64,000 nucleotides of DNA from Muribaculaceae bacterium (GCA_022509165.1 JAFLTT010000001.1:1-64000); one strand, 5' to 3'; numbered from the stretch's first letter, positions 54,422-64,000 are shown. The notes: generated by a model not told the origin, from the letters alone. Made by a program: numbers and translations.

Positions 54422-55972
54422 ATGTCGGATCTTCGAGCCATAACGTTTAAATTCATATTACTCCTTGCTTTATCAGCGGGCCTCACTTCCTGTGTCTACC
54501 ACGATGCAGTGGAAGGGCCGGAAGCCGAGAACCGCCCGGGAGGGAATAAGGGTGACTCAGATGAAGATATGGCCAATGTGGCTTTCGTGATAAAACCTAT
54601 TGCACGTGCTTCAAACAGCGAGGGCCCGTGGGAGAAGATAAAATATCTGCGCATAGTTATGCTCGACAAGAACAATAAAATAGAATATAACCGGCTGATA
54701 TCTTTCCCGACCCCTCAAGGGAGCCTTGACCAGGAATTCAATCCCACGGAAAGTTCAGACTTTTCAGGAGTGACAGCGGATTCCAACTTCGAATACACTT
54801 ACACCACCCCGGCGAAAGTGGGGCAGAAAAGTTTCTATATCATTGCCAATGAGCAATCTGTGAGGAATATAAAATTTCAATGGCCCGAGGGATACACACC
54901 TCCGCAAGGACTAAAAAATCTTATAGCGGAAAAGCCGGATGGTTTGTCGCTTTCCGATGTTCTCACATATTATGCCGGCGGTTTTGAAGCAAACTTCCCC
55001 GACAGAAAGGATGAATTCAACACGGTGATGAATTCGATCTGGTTTGAACCCGATTATAGTATAGACACTGAGGGGAACATATATCTTCCCTATTCATCAT
55101 TTTATACCGGAGCGGATTTCGTGGTGCAGAAACTCAAGGATGATAACTCAAATCTGTTTCAGGAATTCAGAGACATGTATCTAGTGCCGGCGGCGACTAA
55201 ATTCACATTTAGTTTCGTAAACAAGCGACCCACTTCGGTTTATGTAAAGTCTATCAGCATATCTTCGGAGATGCCGGAAAACTACGACGGCAGTGAACAA
55301 CTTCCCTATTCCATATCCGACTCGGAATACCTGTTCGGACAGGTAGAAACCCCGGAAAAGGATGGAAAATACTGGGTGGATTGGTTACAGAAAGTGGCTC
55401 AAGACTCATGGAATCCGGGCTCGGGCTCCACAAATTCCTCAGTGAATGCGCTGTATGGTTGGATTCAGGATTATTCACTGCCGGAGAATGCAGAGAATAA
55501 AGAAGTGATATGGGCGCCCGAGTCATCTTCGGGTGAATGGGTTGTGCCCCCGGGATCATTAAACACCGATGGTTCCGTGGCTTCAACAGGATTATTGCCG
55601 TTAGGCCCGTTTTATGAGCCGGAGTCGAAAAACGAAATCACACGGGAATTTTATGTCACAGACAGCAACGGCAACCCTGTTTACGATGACAATGGCGAGA
55701 TAAAGACTGAAGCCAAGGAGATGCAGGCCTACTTTCTCACTCTTGACCTTTTAGATCCCTCAGAAACTGATCCCAAATTTCAGAAACCGGAATTTGTGGC
55801 AGTTGAGATTGCCGAGCTCCAGTCGCTGTTCAGAGCCACTCATGTGCATATTGAAATAGTGATGGGCAAAAACGACTATGGTATATATGCTGAAATAAGG
55901 GAATGGTCGGAGAAGACCGCCCATGGATATGTTGAGGAGAAAACTCCGGAAAACATTGACCAAAACGATTGA
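54422..55972 (+). CDS. Minor pilus subunit lipoprotein
   Basis: 516 residues. Lipid Cys24 in LTSC, an acidic spacer, and Arg62-Ala in KPIARASNS. A pilin-like first domain has IKYLRIVMLDKNNKIEYNR and FYIIANEQS. The C-terminal segment HVHIEIVMGKNDYGIYAEIREW and AHGYVEE resembles the last strands of minor Mfa/Fim accessory subunits. It is probably a tip or shaft accessory protein. It lies 26 bases after the anchor gene and 4 before the next one. Confidence 0.8.
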   Translation: MSDLRAITFKFILLLALSAGLTSCVYHDAVEGPEAENRPGGNKGDSDEDMANVAFVIKPIARASNSEGPWEKIKYLRIVMLDKNNKIEYNRLISFPTPQGSLDQEFNPTESSDFSGVTADSNFEYTYTTPAKVGQKSFYIIANEQSVRNIKFQWPEGYTPPQGLKNLIAEKPDGLSLSDVLTYYAGGFEANFPDRKDEFNTVMNSIWFEPDYSIDTEGNIYLPYSSFYTGADFVVQKLKDDNSNLFQEFRDMYLVPAATKFTFSFVNKRPTSVYVKSISISSEMPENYDGSEQLPYSISDSEYLFGQVETPEKDGKYWVDWLQKVAQDSWNPGSGSTNSSVNALYGWIQDYSLPENAENKEVIWAPESSSGEWVVPPGSLNTDGSVASTGLLPLGPFYEPESKNEITREFYVTDSNGNPVYDDNGEIKTEAKEMQAYFLTLDLLDPSETDPKFQKPEFVAVEIAELQSLFRATHVHIEIVMGKNDYGIYAEIREWSEKTAHGYVEEKTPENIDQND

Positions 55973-55976
55973 AAGA

Positions 55977-57272
55977 ATGAAATATAATATATTGTCTTTA
56001 CTTTTGGCCGGTTTGTTTTGGTCGTGTGCCGATCGAAACGAAGTGCCTGTCGACACACTGCCGGAAGATGACAAAATATCCGTGATAGATGTCTATACCG
56101 TGTCGCGTGCCGGTGAAGACCCTACAGACACCGAAGAGGGTGACACTGACGGTGAACCCACTGAAGAGGATTTGATAACCTCACAGATAAAAAGCGTAGA
56201 CTTCAAGGAGGGCGCCGTGTTGTATGTGTCGCAGATGGGAAAGACGTTGAACCCCTATTTCCCCGATGGATACACAGCAACTGAAGGAAGCGGAACTACT
56301 CCGGATTCCGGCGGAGACACCGGAGATGAAGGAGGCAGCGGCGGCAGCGGTAGTGACGGGGATATCGAGGATGTGGAGACTAATACTCTTTACACCTATC
56401 TTTATAAAGAGAATCGTAACGCCGACTGGGATAATTTCTTTAATTTTTATCCTATTGAGGGCACTGAATATCTGGAATGGTCGGCCATCCGGCAAAGAGG
56501 AGCCGTGGGTAACGGTTATTCCTTGTTCGCATTTTATTTTCCACAAGACAATCAGATACATTTCGGAGTGGAACAAGATCAGTCGGATCCGATAAATCTG
56601 TTGAAATCTAACGTATTGGGTGCCTATCACTCTTCGTCGACACTGTTCTCTCGCCTTAGATTCCGGTTGTTTCATCTGATGATCTATCTGAAGGTGACCC
56701 TTTATGTGCCCATATACGATGCGGATGATAATTCAGGATATCTTATCGACGGATTTCAAGATGCTCTGGTATTGAATCCGATGACGGATTACAGCATCTC
56801 CTGGCGTGTGATCAGAAGTTCGGATATAGATCCTCCGTTCGTGCAGCCCGACCCGAAGTCCCATGTGGAAAGTATAATACCTTATTCTCCGACAGTGGTG
56901 CCGGAAAGCACCACAATAGAGACCGGAACTTATAAACCGGGAGAAACTATTGAGACTGACAATGTGTATAAATACACGTTTCATGTGATACTGCCCCCGC
57001 AGGGTACAAATTTCAGCAACGGAGTGGATTTCCTTCAATTCCGGTTGAAAACCCCGGGCGGAACTGAAAAATATTATTATTTCAACGACAGTCAGTTTGC
57101 AGGGCTTGCCGAAGATGAATTCACTTTCAATCAAGGCACTTATCAGAACCTTGAACTTTACCTGCCCAGGAAAGGGAACGAAACGATCCTGGTGAAGGCA
57201 AAAGTGAATGACTGGAACCAGGTGACGAGCCAGATGCCTGTGTTTGATTCCGACCCCCCATCCAACAATTAA
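55977..57272 (+). CDS. Fimbrillin-family lipoprotein 1
   Basis: 431 residues from ATG 55977, chosen over an upstream frame starting inside the previous gene. It has lipid Cys17 (FWSC) and Arg44-Ala (TVSRAGED). A Gly/Ser/Asp-rich insert lies around residues 95-130, then two beta domains with YTFHVILPPQG. The fimbrillin end signature ILVKAKVNDWNQV is present, and 14 residues then close the protein. It is a candidate minor pilus subunit. Confidence 0.82.
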   Translation: MKYNILSLLLAGLFWSCADRNEVPVDTLPEDDKISVIDVYTVSRAGEDPTDTEEGDTDGEPTEEDLITSQIKSVDFKEGAVLYVSQMGKTLNPYFPDGYTATEGSGTTPDSGGDTGDEGGSGGSGSDGDIEDVETNTLYTYLYKENRNADWDNFFNFYPIEGTEYLEWSAIRQRGAVGNGYSLFAFYFPQDNQIHFGVEQDQSDPINLLKSNVLGAYHSSSTLFSRLRFRLFHLMIYLKVTLYVPIYDADDNSGYLIDGFQDALVLNPMTDYSISWRVIRSSDIDPPFVQPDPKSHVESIIPYSPTVVPESTTIETGTYKPGETIETDNVYKYTFHVILPPQGTNFSNGVDFLQFRLKTPGGTEKYYYFNDSQFAGLAEDEFTFNQGTYQNLELYLPRKGNETILVKAKVNDWNQVTSQMPVFDSDPPSNN

Positions 57273-57273
57273 A

Positions 57274-58488
57274 ATGGTAAAGACAGACTTTAAATATATA
57301 TTATCTCTTTTGGTGCCGGTGTTGACACTGGCGTCAGGCGGCTGTAGCTCCGAGACATCCGAATTATCGGTCGTCACCAAAGAACGTTCGATAATGATAG
57401 CCGCAAAAGTAAAGGGTGAGGTGTATTCACGAGCCAATACCTATATAGCCTCCGGCGAAGTGACGACCGGCACATATTACCTTACCTTCCCTCAAAATCC
57501 GAGCGGCTTCTCCGTGGGTACGGTGAATTTTGACCTCGAGGGGGCGCAAGGCACCGGTATAGTGCTTACCGAACAATACGGTGAATTGTCATGGCTGGAT
57601 GTAGGGACTGTGACCCAAAACAATCAGCAGAGGGCAAGTTTCTATCTTGACAACGTGGCTCTTTCAGCGGGCCAGGACTTAAGCAGCAGTCTTACCTTAA
57701 ACAGCACTGAATTCCGGGATAGATACAAAGCCGGAGTATTCGATATGACGAACGGAAGCAACGACCTGCTGAGCGGCTCATTGGCAGACGTGGTTTCCGG
57801 AACAAAATTCCTGGAATTCACGTTAAACCACAGGCTTTCTCGTCTGAAGTTCGTTTTCAACGTTTACAATAACGAAGCCCCCGAGAGCAATAACTATGTG
57901 GATCTGTCAGAGTCAACCGTAAGCCTTTCTTCTATGAAATGCTATTTGGCTTCGTATGTTCGAAACACCGGTGTGGTAACAACCGACAACAGTACATCCG
58001 ACCTCATGTTGAGAGGAGGAGAAAACGGTAACAAAATTGACTGGTTTTCCATAGAAGGAAGCGGTGACAGTGAAGAACCCGGGGAACCGGGAACGAACGG
58101 AGATGATACAACGGGAGGGGCTGACTTTGAAGAGGAAGACCTGACGGTATACACCACACAAGACTTTGTTTTGCCTCCCCAGGGATATAAATCGGGAGAC
58201 AATCGTCCTATATTGACCGTGACAGCCAAGGTTGGCGGACAAAATCATACTTTCTGGGGATATTTGCCAACATCCATGGTGATCCAACCCTCTGAAGGCT
58301 CTTCCAACTCTTATGCCACTGATTTTGAATTTTTGGAAGGCTTTGCCATGACAATCACTGTGAATATCACCGCGGATAAGATGTATCTTGATTTCCAGCC
58401 TGTGATAGTGGAAGACTGGCAGACTGTTTATACCGGAACGTTCCAGGCAAAGGAGGGTAACAATGAAGCCGGGGAGATTAATGATTAA
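57274..58488 (+). CDS. Fimbrillin-family lipoprotein 2
   Basis: 404 residues from ATG 57274, one base after the previous stop codon. Lipid Cys24 (SGGC), Arg53-Ala in EVYSRANTY, and TLNHRLSRLKFVFNVY, the central pilin strand seen in Mfa-like proteins. An acidic Gly-rich loop (SGDSEEPGEPGTNGDD) is followed by DFVLPPQGY and the terminal signature MYLDFQPVIVEDWQTVY. It looks like a normal, unfused fimbrillin. Confidence 0.82.
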   Translation: MVKTDFKYILSLLVPVLTLASGGCSSETSELSVVTKERSIMIAAKVKGEVYSRANTYIASGEVTTGTYYLTFPQNPSGFSVGTVNFDLEGAQGTGIVLTEQYGELSWLDVGTVTQNNQQRASFYLDNVALSAGQDLSSSLTLNSTEFRDRYKAGVFDMTNGSNDLLSGSLADVVSGTKFLEFTLNHRLSRLKFVFNVYNNEAPESNNYVDLSESTVSLSSMKCYLASYVRNTGVVTTDNSTSDLMLRGGENGNKIDWFSIEGSGDSEEPGEPGTNGDDTTGGADFEEEDLTVYTTQDFVLPPQGYKSGDNRPILTVTAKVGGQNHTFWGYLPTSMVIQPSEGSSNSYATDFEFLEGFAMTITVNITADKMYLDFQPVIVEDWQTVYTGTFQAKEGNNEAGEIND

Positions 58489-58498
58489 AAAACTTAGA

Positions 58499-60241
58499 AT
58501 GAAGATATTTCGAAAGATACTGCTGATGACACTGCCCATCCTGGTTGCGGAGCTTTTCACGGCTTGTGAAAATCAAGAGCCTAAAGAGTTCGCGCGCACT
58601 CAAGACGGACTGAAGGTGTATCTGACCTTTGCCGACGGGCATGAGGTTAGCGCATCCCGGGCCACTACCAACCCTCAGGATCAATGGGGAGTTTTGGATT
58701 TTTCAGTCGGTGATGAATTAGGATTTTATTCCATCCGGGGAAATGCCGACGCACCGGGAGGAAACGGGCCATTCTATAACGTTTCAATGAGTTATCAGGG
58801 GAAAAGCGGAAACAGTTATGTATTCAACACCGATAATTTGAATCTGACGATGACTAACCTCACAGCTTCCGGAATGTATATGTATTATCCATATTATGGA
58901 GGGATGGGTGTGGAGCTGCCCTCCGGAGACATGGACCCTGAAGATGCCACCGGACTGCTCTTGAGGAAGGAAGTGGAAGTGGAAACTTCCACCGGAGAAA
59001 CAGTTACGCAGAAGAGATGTATTGATTTTATGGGAGTTGCCGTGAGTGCCACCGATCTGACAAACGGCTATATCACCGGCTCTATTTCTCATGAATTTTT
59101 CCAAATTGTGATTTTAAGAGGCCAAGGATTTGAAAATCCTACGGCACCCGTAGGAGAAGATCCCGATGAAATAATTGTGGTGCTCGACCAGCCTTATTCC
59201 CATATAAAGGTGCAGCAGAAGTCTAACAATACCTTTGTACCGGAATTGGTGTATTCCGGGGGTGAATTTCCCCAAGAGATAATGGCGTATAGGGAATGGA
59301 ATGCATGGAGAGGAGCTGATTATCCTAATGCTGAAACGGGGGAGCCGGCTTCGTATGTGTTTCTGCCGGTGACTGCAAATCAAGTCCCCTCAATCAGTTA
59401 TATAAAAATAAGAGACAACAACGGGATAATGCAGACCGTTTCTTCATTCAATGTAAGCAACGGCAACAAGAACCTGGTGAGGGGAAGCATTCTGCCTCTT
59501 ACCGTGAAGATGGACGGCCTTGTTCCAACGGTGTATCCGGCCACCATCACTTCCTGGAACGGAGATGTGAACCTCACTAACGAAAGAGAGAAGGGCATCA
59601 GGAATTACACGGACCTGGAACAATGGCTGAAAACCTACAATCTTTATAAAAGTGACCCATCCGACAGTCATAGGGAAGATTTGTATAATTACGGAGATTA
59701 TACAGAGGGAACAGGAGGTGAAAACGGAATATGGCATTTTTATCTGATGGGCGACTTTGATTTGTCGCAATTACCCGAAGCTTTCTATATTCCGGAATTC
59801 TCGGATATTCTTGACGGGCAGAGCACGGAACTTGAAGCATCGCATTTCCAGAACCATACACTCAGCAATTTCCGGTCGGCGCAGGCAATGTTCGGAACCC
59901 TTTCAGGAACCTTGATGAATATAGATTTCAATGATTTGGAAGTTACTTCGGATATCGGTTCAGATGGTCCGGTGGGTATAATAGCCAATAATTTTACAAA
60001 CGGCCTCATAACTAATTGTAATCTAACCGATGGATATATCATGCATAGCGCCACAGTGGGTGTGATAGCAGGAAAATGTGATGGAGGCTCTGTCTCGGAC
60101 AGCTCTTTCTCCGCATTCTTAATCGGAGGAAACACAGGGACTCCATTCTTAAATTATTTATTCGGAGAAGTAGAGAACGAGCCTCAGATTTCGGAAACAG
60201 ATTACTACGATATAATTTTCACTCCCTATAGTTTGCCTTAG
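58499..60241 (+). CDS. Fimbrillin lipoprotein fused to GLUG/beta-helix-like module
   Basis: 580 residues from ATG 58499, giving lipid Cys23 (LFTAC). ATG codons at 58463 and 58481 are alternatives that overlap the previous gene or lengthen the N-terminus. Arg54-Ala lies in VSASRATTN. The fimbrillin part ends at TITSWNGDV near residue 365. About 210 residues follow with repeated beta-turn segments (GTLSGTLMNIDFNDLEV, GPVGIIANNFTNGLITNC, VGVIAGKCDGGSVSDS), the pattern of GLUG/parallel beta-helix adhesins. It is probably a tip adhesin. Confidence 0.8.
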   Translation: MKIFRKILLMTLPILVAELFTACENQEPKEFARTQDGLKVYLTFADGHEVSASRATTNPQDQWGVLDFSVGDELGFYSIRGNADAPGGNGPFYNVSMSYQGKSGNSYVFNTDNLNLTMTNLTASGMYMYYPYYGGMGVELPSGDMDPEDATGLLLRKEVEVETSTGETVTQKRCIDFMGVAVSATDLTNGYITGSISHEFFQIVILRGQGFENPTAPVGEDPDEIIVVLDQPYSHIKVQQKSNNTFVPELVYSGGEFPQEIMAYREWNAWRGADYPNAETGEPASYVFLPVTANQVPSISYIKIRDNNGIMQTVSSFNVSNGNKNLVRGSILPLTVKMDGLVPTVYPATITSWNGDVNLTNEREKGIRNYTDLEQWLKTYNLYKSDPSDSHREDLYNYGDYTEGTGGENGIWHFYLMGDFDLSQLPEAFYIPEFSDILDGQSTELEASHFQNHTLSNFRSAQAMFGTLSGTLMNIDFNDLEVTSDIGSDGPVGIIANNFTNGLITNCNLTDGYIMHSATVGVIAGKCDGGSVSDSSFSAFLIGGNTGTPFLNYLFGEVENEPQISETDYYDIIFTPYSLP

Positions 60242-60309
60242 AAAGAATTATAGGGAGAGGGAAGAGTGGTTGGGGATTGGAAACACTTACAGGATTAAAT
60301 AAAGGATAG

Positions 60310-62706
60310 ATGTTAAAATCCATATTAAAATATTTATTTTTAGTTTCAGCAGTGTTTTTTACGGGTTGTTCGATGGACGATCTGATGTTGCCTGATGGCA
60401 ATACGGGAAACGGAGATGATTTGCAGCTGAACATAAGCATAGATAATTTCTATGGCAACACCCGGGCTTCCGGTGTGCCGGGCGCTAAAATATCTTTTAC
60501 ACCGGGGGATGTGATCCATATCACAGCTGTGTATAACACAGCCACGCAGGAGAACGCATCCACACAATACGGAGCATACGAAATGGGGGCCGACGGCAAG
60601 TGGACACAGATAGGGAATTACCTGATGTGGCCCAATGAGGCTGTGAGCGCTTCTTTTTCGGCTTACTATATCCCCGGGCTTACAGATGTGATAACAGACG
60701 GAGCCACAACAGAAGCTAAACTGCTTTCCGACATCACCACCTACGATCCGGAAACTCTTTCCTATAGCACTGACGATCCCTTAGTGGCTCACTCCACAGG
60801 AACTGTGAAATATGGACATTCCATAAATCTGCGGTTCTCACATTTGTGCACTTATCTCACCATTACTGATCTGGAGGCCGGAATATCCCGGGAATTTTTC
60901 CTCAGCGTTCCCGATAGGGGTTATTCAGCTTACGATTCAGAACAGACTGACTTCACCAATGCCTATCAGATAAGCCGAGAGGGCAACGAATTAAAATTTG
61001 AGTTTGTGGCTTTAGAATCACAAGAATTCAACAACAACGTATTTGTGAGTGCTTATACAAGAGAAACCAATTCATCGGGGGCTGATTCCGGAAGCGGAGA
61101 TTCCGGATTGTCGAAATTAAATCTTATCGCCGGTTTCTTTCTTCCCCCCGGTATATATCACGACTTCCTGATTTCCTATCCGGGTGTGGCTCCAAGAATC
61201 TATCCTTATATAGAATATAATTATATTGGGTCCGACTATTCAATAGATGAGGATTACCCGGAGACGTATCCGGCATTGAAGGCCAATTATTCCTATTCTT
61301 TGGATATCACCAAATCACAGGGAATTACTATCACTCCTCCCTCAACAGACGAGGATTGGGATAATTCTCCGGGAATTGGGGTGAATGTCCCGGATTTCAT
61401 GGATGCGGTGCTCAGCAATTCTGAATACTGGTGGCCATCGGCAGATGATCCCGACGCGAAAAAGATTCTCGAACCATTGGAGAATGGAACGGGTGTGAGG
61501 CTGCTTGAAAATGTTGATTTCGAGTTTAAAAATGATGAGCGCAATCCTTACGGGATAGATTTTTCAGTGGGAACCTTTGAAGGTGGGCATCATCAGATTC
61601 AGAATTTATCCGCTCCTTTGTTTCGTCAGAATAATGGCAACATAAGAAACCTATGGTTGAACACTGCAAGGTACAAAATTACTGCCTCTCAAAGCGCTGT
61701 TGATACTGAAGATCACAGTCGTTTGGGTTTGATATGCGGCTTCAATAGGAGCGACGGTGATATTGTGAACGTGAGAGTACAGGATGTGGACCTTACTTAC
61801 GTTGTAAACACTTTGTCGGCAGAGAATCAAGAACGTAATTTTGCATTTAATCTTGGAATATTGGTAGGATCAAATGCCGGAGACCTTGATGATGTAGAAT
61901 TAATGGGCTCCTATACATTGACCATTGAGGATGATCCGGCCAATCTGAGTCAAAATACAGTGGATGCAAGTGTCTTAAGCATTGGCGGCCTGGTGGGACA
62001 GATGGCTTCGGGAAGTTTAACAAATGTGAGCCCCGCCTCAGAATTTTCAATGAATATTGTAAATAACTGTAAAGGAAGCGGCGACTTGAATAATAAGCGG
62101 CGCTACAATGTCGGGGGTGCGTTGGGGGTATGCGGTTATAATATCGAAAATATAGTGTTGCCCAATGTTAATATTGATTGCACCAATAGTATCAGCCTTG
62201 TATCGGCTATTGGAGGGATATCGGGCACTCTGGATGTTTCAGCCGACAATCCCACAGCCTCCGGTCTGTCGATTAAGGGGTGTATAGTTAGTGGCTCCTT
62301 GAAAGCCGGTGAGATAATTGCCAATGATATCGCTTCACAATCGTATATAGGTGGTTTGGTAGGATATGTAAACACTTTTAATGTGTTTGAATGTAGATCC
62401 ACTTGCAATGTTCAAGGCACAATGAAGGTGGTGCAACCCTATATAGTGGATGGAGGATATGAACCCATCACTTATGGCACGGGCGGAGCATTCGGAAGAA
62501 TAAGCAATACGTCATCCATATTAGAAGATATTGTGGCCTACGGCACCTCGCTTGAAGGAGCAGTAACAGATAATCCTCCGACGGGTTTCGAATCATATAT
62601 CGGGAATTTCATAGGGATAGCTCCCGCCGGTGTAAGTTGGGATACAGATTACAGCTCAAAAGCGACCGTGAGAAATTTTGGATATAATATGCTCAATATT
62701 CCATAA
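60310..62706 (+). CDS. Fimbrillin lipoprotein fused to GLUG repeats
   Basis: 798 residues. Lipid Cys20 (FFTGC), Arg52-Ala in YGNTRASGV. The fimbrillin domain runs to about residue 340 (INLRFSHLCTYLTI, FFLPPGIYHDF, YSLDITKSQGITI). A long right-handed-helix-like region follows, with GLICGFNRSDGDIVNVRV, SIGGLVGQMASGSLTNV, GGISGTLDVSA and IGGLVGYVNTFNVFECR, which are GLUG-type repeats. It is the largest complete subunit of the locus and a likely adhesive tip. It starts 68 bases after the previous gene. Confidence 0.82.
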   Translation: MLKSILKYLFLVSAVFFTGCSMDDLMLPDGNTGNGDDLQLNISIDNFYGNTRASGVPGAKISFTPGDVIHITAVYNTATQENASTQYGAYEMGADGKWTQIGNYLMWPNEAVSASFSAYYIPGLTDVITDGATTEAKLLSDITTYDPETLSYSTDDPLVAHSTGTVKYGHSINLRFSHLCTYLTITDLEAGISREFFLSVPDRGYSAYDSEQTDFTNAYQISREGNELKFEFVALESQEFNNNVFVSAYTRETNSSGADSGSGDSGLSKLNLIAGFFLPPGIYHDFLISYPGVAPRIYPYIEYNYIGSDYSIDEDYPETYPALKANYSYSLDITKSQGITITPPSTDEDWDNSPGIGVNVPDFMDAVLSNSEYWWPSADDPDAKKILEPLENGTGVRLLENVDFEFKNDERNPYGIDFSVGTFEGGHHQIQNLSAPLFRQNNGNIRNLWLNTARYKITASQSAVDTEDHSRLGLICGFNRSDGDIVNVRVQDVDLTYVVNTLSAENQERNFAFNLGILVGSNAGDLDDVELMGSYTLTIEDDPANLSQNTVDASVLSIGGLVGQMASGSLTNVSPASEFSMNIVNNCKGSGDLNNKRRYNVGGALGVCGYNIENIVLPNVNIDCTNSISLVSAIGGISGTLDVSADNPTASGLSIKGCIVSGSLKAGEIIANDIASQSYIGGLVGYVNTFNVFECRSTCNVQGTMKVVQPYIVDGGYEPITYGTGGAFGRISNTSSILEDIVAYGTSLEGAVTDNPPTGFESYIGNFIGIAPAGVSWDTDYSSKATVRNFGYNMLNIP

Positions 62707-62730
62707 TAAAAGTTTAGAAAAATCAAAAGG

Positions 62731-64000
62731 ATGTCTTATAAATCAACACATAATAAATATATATTAAGTGTAGCGGCCGCCGGAGTAATCTGTGGTTTGA
62801 TGGCATGCCGGAGTGAGGGGGAACCGACTTTAGGAAACGGACAGGAGACCTTAACTTTCGAGGGATATGTGCATTCGGAAGCAGCGTTGACCACCAGGGC
62901 CACATCAGAGATAAGTGCCGACGATTATGGCAAACCTTTCTATATAGCCATGGATTATTTGGATAGCCAAAATGATTCTCAGACTAAAATCGGCACGTAT
63001 AAGGTGCCTACCGGAATGAGGGGTCAGTTTTCGCCTATAGAAAGCTCTTCGGCTATAAATTGGTATAACAGAACCGGAGACCACACCTTTCATGCCTGGG
63101 ATTTTCCTCAGACTGTCTCTGGAACTCCTTACACTCCTTCTACCAAGCCGCAAACAATTTATTTCGATAATAGATTCGGAGGCACCAATAATAATGAATT
63201 GGAAAAATTTATAGGAGCCGTATCAGGGCCTTACAATTATGAATCGCAAGGCCAATATGTGCCCTTGCATTTCTATCATCTTGTGTCTAAAATCAATTTT
63301 GTCAGGTTCCGGGCCTTCAATTACGACCCTTCCAAACCGTTTGGATATTACACTAATCCGCAAGTAAGGATAACACTTTACGGCTTGCCGAAAGAGGCTG
63401 TCTTCTATCCGGATCCGGCGAATGACACTGAAGGAAATCTTGTGATGCCATACGTGGCCGGAGAAACGCAACCTGACAATGTAGAGGATACGGCTGATGC
63501 ATGGCAAATAGTATTCACCACTCCCGGAGGCACCTCGAATTTTCCTGCATATATCTGTCCGGATTATGATTTTAGAAAAATAAGATTTAAAGTGGAAATT
63601 ACGGCCCCTAATTGGGATGTGACCCCGACAGGTCCGTTTTATGGAAGTTTCGGAGATCTGGAGTTCACGGGCCGTACGGATAAAAACGATAAAGATCCTA
63701 TCTTGAGAGCCGGAGAGGTCTTGAATATATCCATCAACCTTTATCCGGAAGGAGGCACAGGAGGCGGCATAACAATTACAAAATGGGAGACTATGGATGA
63801 ACAAGACGGTATGTCATATCCAAGAACGGGAATTTATGAAGGCAACGAATTGCAAGGTATTCTTGGTGGCTCTTCTGTTGACTGGGATGAAATGTTTGGT
63901 CTTTTAGGAGTGCAGGAAAATGGAGAAAATGTCTTTAATATTTATAATAATGTCACCGTCGATGATAATAACTTCATGATAGAAGATGGTTATATCCTGG
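62731..64000 (+). CDS. Fimbrillin-family lipoprotein, cut by window end
   Basis: The frame opens at ATG 62731, 24 bases after the previous stop, and stays open for 423 codons to the window edge. Lipid Cys26 (GLMAC) and Arg56-Ala in LTTRATSE are present. Pilin strands include LHFYHLVSKINFVRFRAF and VLNISINLYPEGG. The fimbrillin end signature ITITKWETMD is near residue 350, and the protein continues (EGNELQGILGG, FNIYNNVTVDDNNFMIEDG). As in its two predecessors, a C-terminal extension is fused to the pilin. Confidence 0.8.
   Translation, partial: MSYKSTHNKYILSVAAAGVICGLMACRSEGEPTLGNGQETLTFEGYVHSEAALTTRATSEISADDYGKPFYIAMDYLDSQNDSQTKIGTYKVPTGMRGQFSPIESSSAINWYNRTGDHTFHAWDFPQTVSGTPYTPSTKPQTIYFDNRFGGTNNNELEKFIGAVSGPYNYESQGQYVPLHFYHLVSKINFVRFRAFNYDPSKPFGYYTNPQVRITLYGLPKEAVFYPDPANDTEGNLVMPYVAGETQPDNVEDTADAWQIVFTTPGGTSNFPAYICPDYDFRKIRFKVEITAPNWDVTPTGPFYGSFGDLEFTGRTDKNDKDPILRAGEVLNISINLYPEGGTGGGITITKWETMDEQDGMSYPRTGIYEGNELQGILGGSSVDWDEMFGLLGVQENGENVFNIYNNVTVDDNNFMIEDGYIL

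Noticed and set aside
57913-58560. 215-codon minus-strand ORF across the fimbrillin 2 and 3 genes
   Set aside because: Spans two real coding regions and their junction in antisense, with no domain; a shadow.

Overview
The window reads as chromosomal DNA of a Bacteroidota bacterium, order Bacteroidales. The evidence is the recurrent TTTG/TTG-N18-20-TAnnTTTG promoter pattern, PPi-dependent phosphofructokinase, TonB receptors with CarboxypepD_reg-like domains, type IX secretion (T9SS) C-terminal sorting tails, a T9SS plug protein, a SerA with Lys at the usual catalytic His, and an Mfa/Fim-type (type V) pilus cluster. A gut commensal such as a Muribaculaceae member would fit, but nothing here proves the family. 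No rRNA, CRISPR array or intact mobile element is present.

Layout. 1-8.1 kb: pfp, two tandem thioredoxin-fold lipoproteins, a 161-bp MITE-like repeat, a small T9SS-tailed protein with an OB-fold-like secreted protein, ung, then a T9SS plug gene co-transcribed with a T9SS-tailed protein. 8.2-13.6 kb: a TonB receptor plus an OB-fold-repeat lipoprotein operon with promoter and terminator. 13.9-21.1 kb: a stretch bounded by tRNA-Arg(CCG) and tRNA-Arg(ACG). It holds a Crp-like regulator, an outer-membrane barrel plus lipoprotein, a decayed tyrosine recombinase beside two 27-bp dyads, a NimA-like/AlaX pair and a MntA/HepT toxin-antitoxin pair. It looks like an old integration zone.

21.2-48.4 kb is mostly core. 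It contains folB, rpiB, engB, serA, serC, a Fur-family regulator, an acyl-ACP thioesterase, a TamL-like barrel lipoprotein, a HAD phosphatase, and an envelope operon (amidase/golvesin-like protein, GT2, DUF4922, AmpG-like permease). Then come a rhodanese, a tight run of M60 metallopeptidase, Y-family polymerase, 51-aa YolD-like protein and HemW, and a run of thioredoxin-fold lipoprotein, porin, SUI1 and UvrD helicase without a nuclease domain. A second copy of the MITE-like repeat lies at 48.55 kb.

48.8-64 kb is one long plus-strand pilus locus: DUF3575, DUF3868/OmpA-like, an Mfa1-like major subunit, an Mfa2-like anchor, then six further lipoproteins, the last cut by the window edge. All subunits except the anchor carry an Arg-Ala motif at residues 44-63, where type V pilins are proteolytically matured. 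At least two fuse a fimbrillin-like part to a GLUG/beta-helix-like part, so this looks like a pilus with several alternative or stacked tip subunits. This is the most interesting system in the window, followed by the recombinase remnant with its paired dyads.
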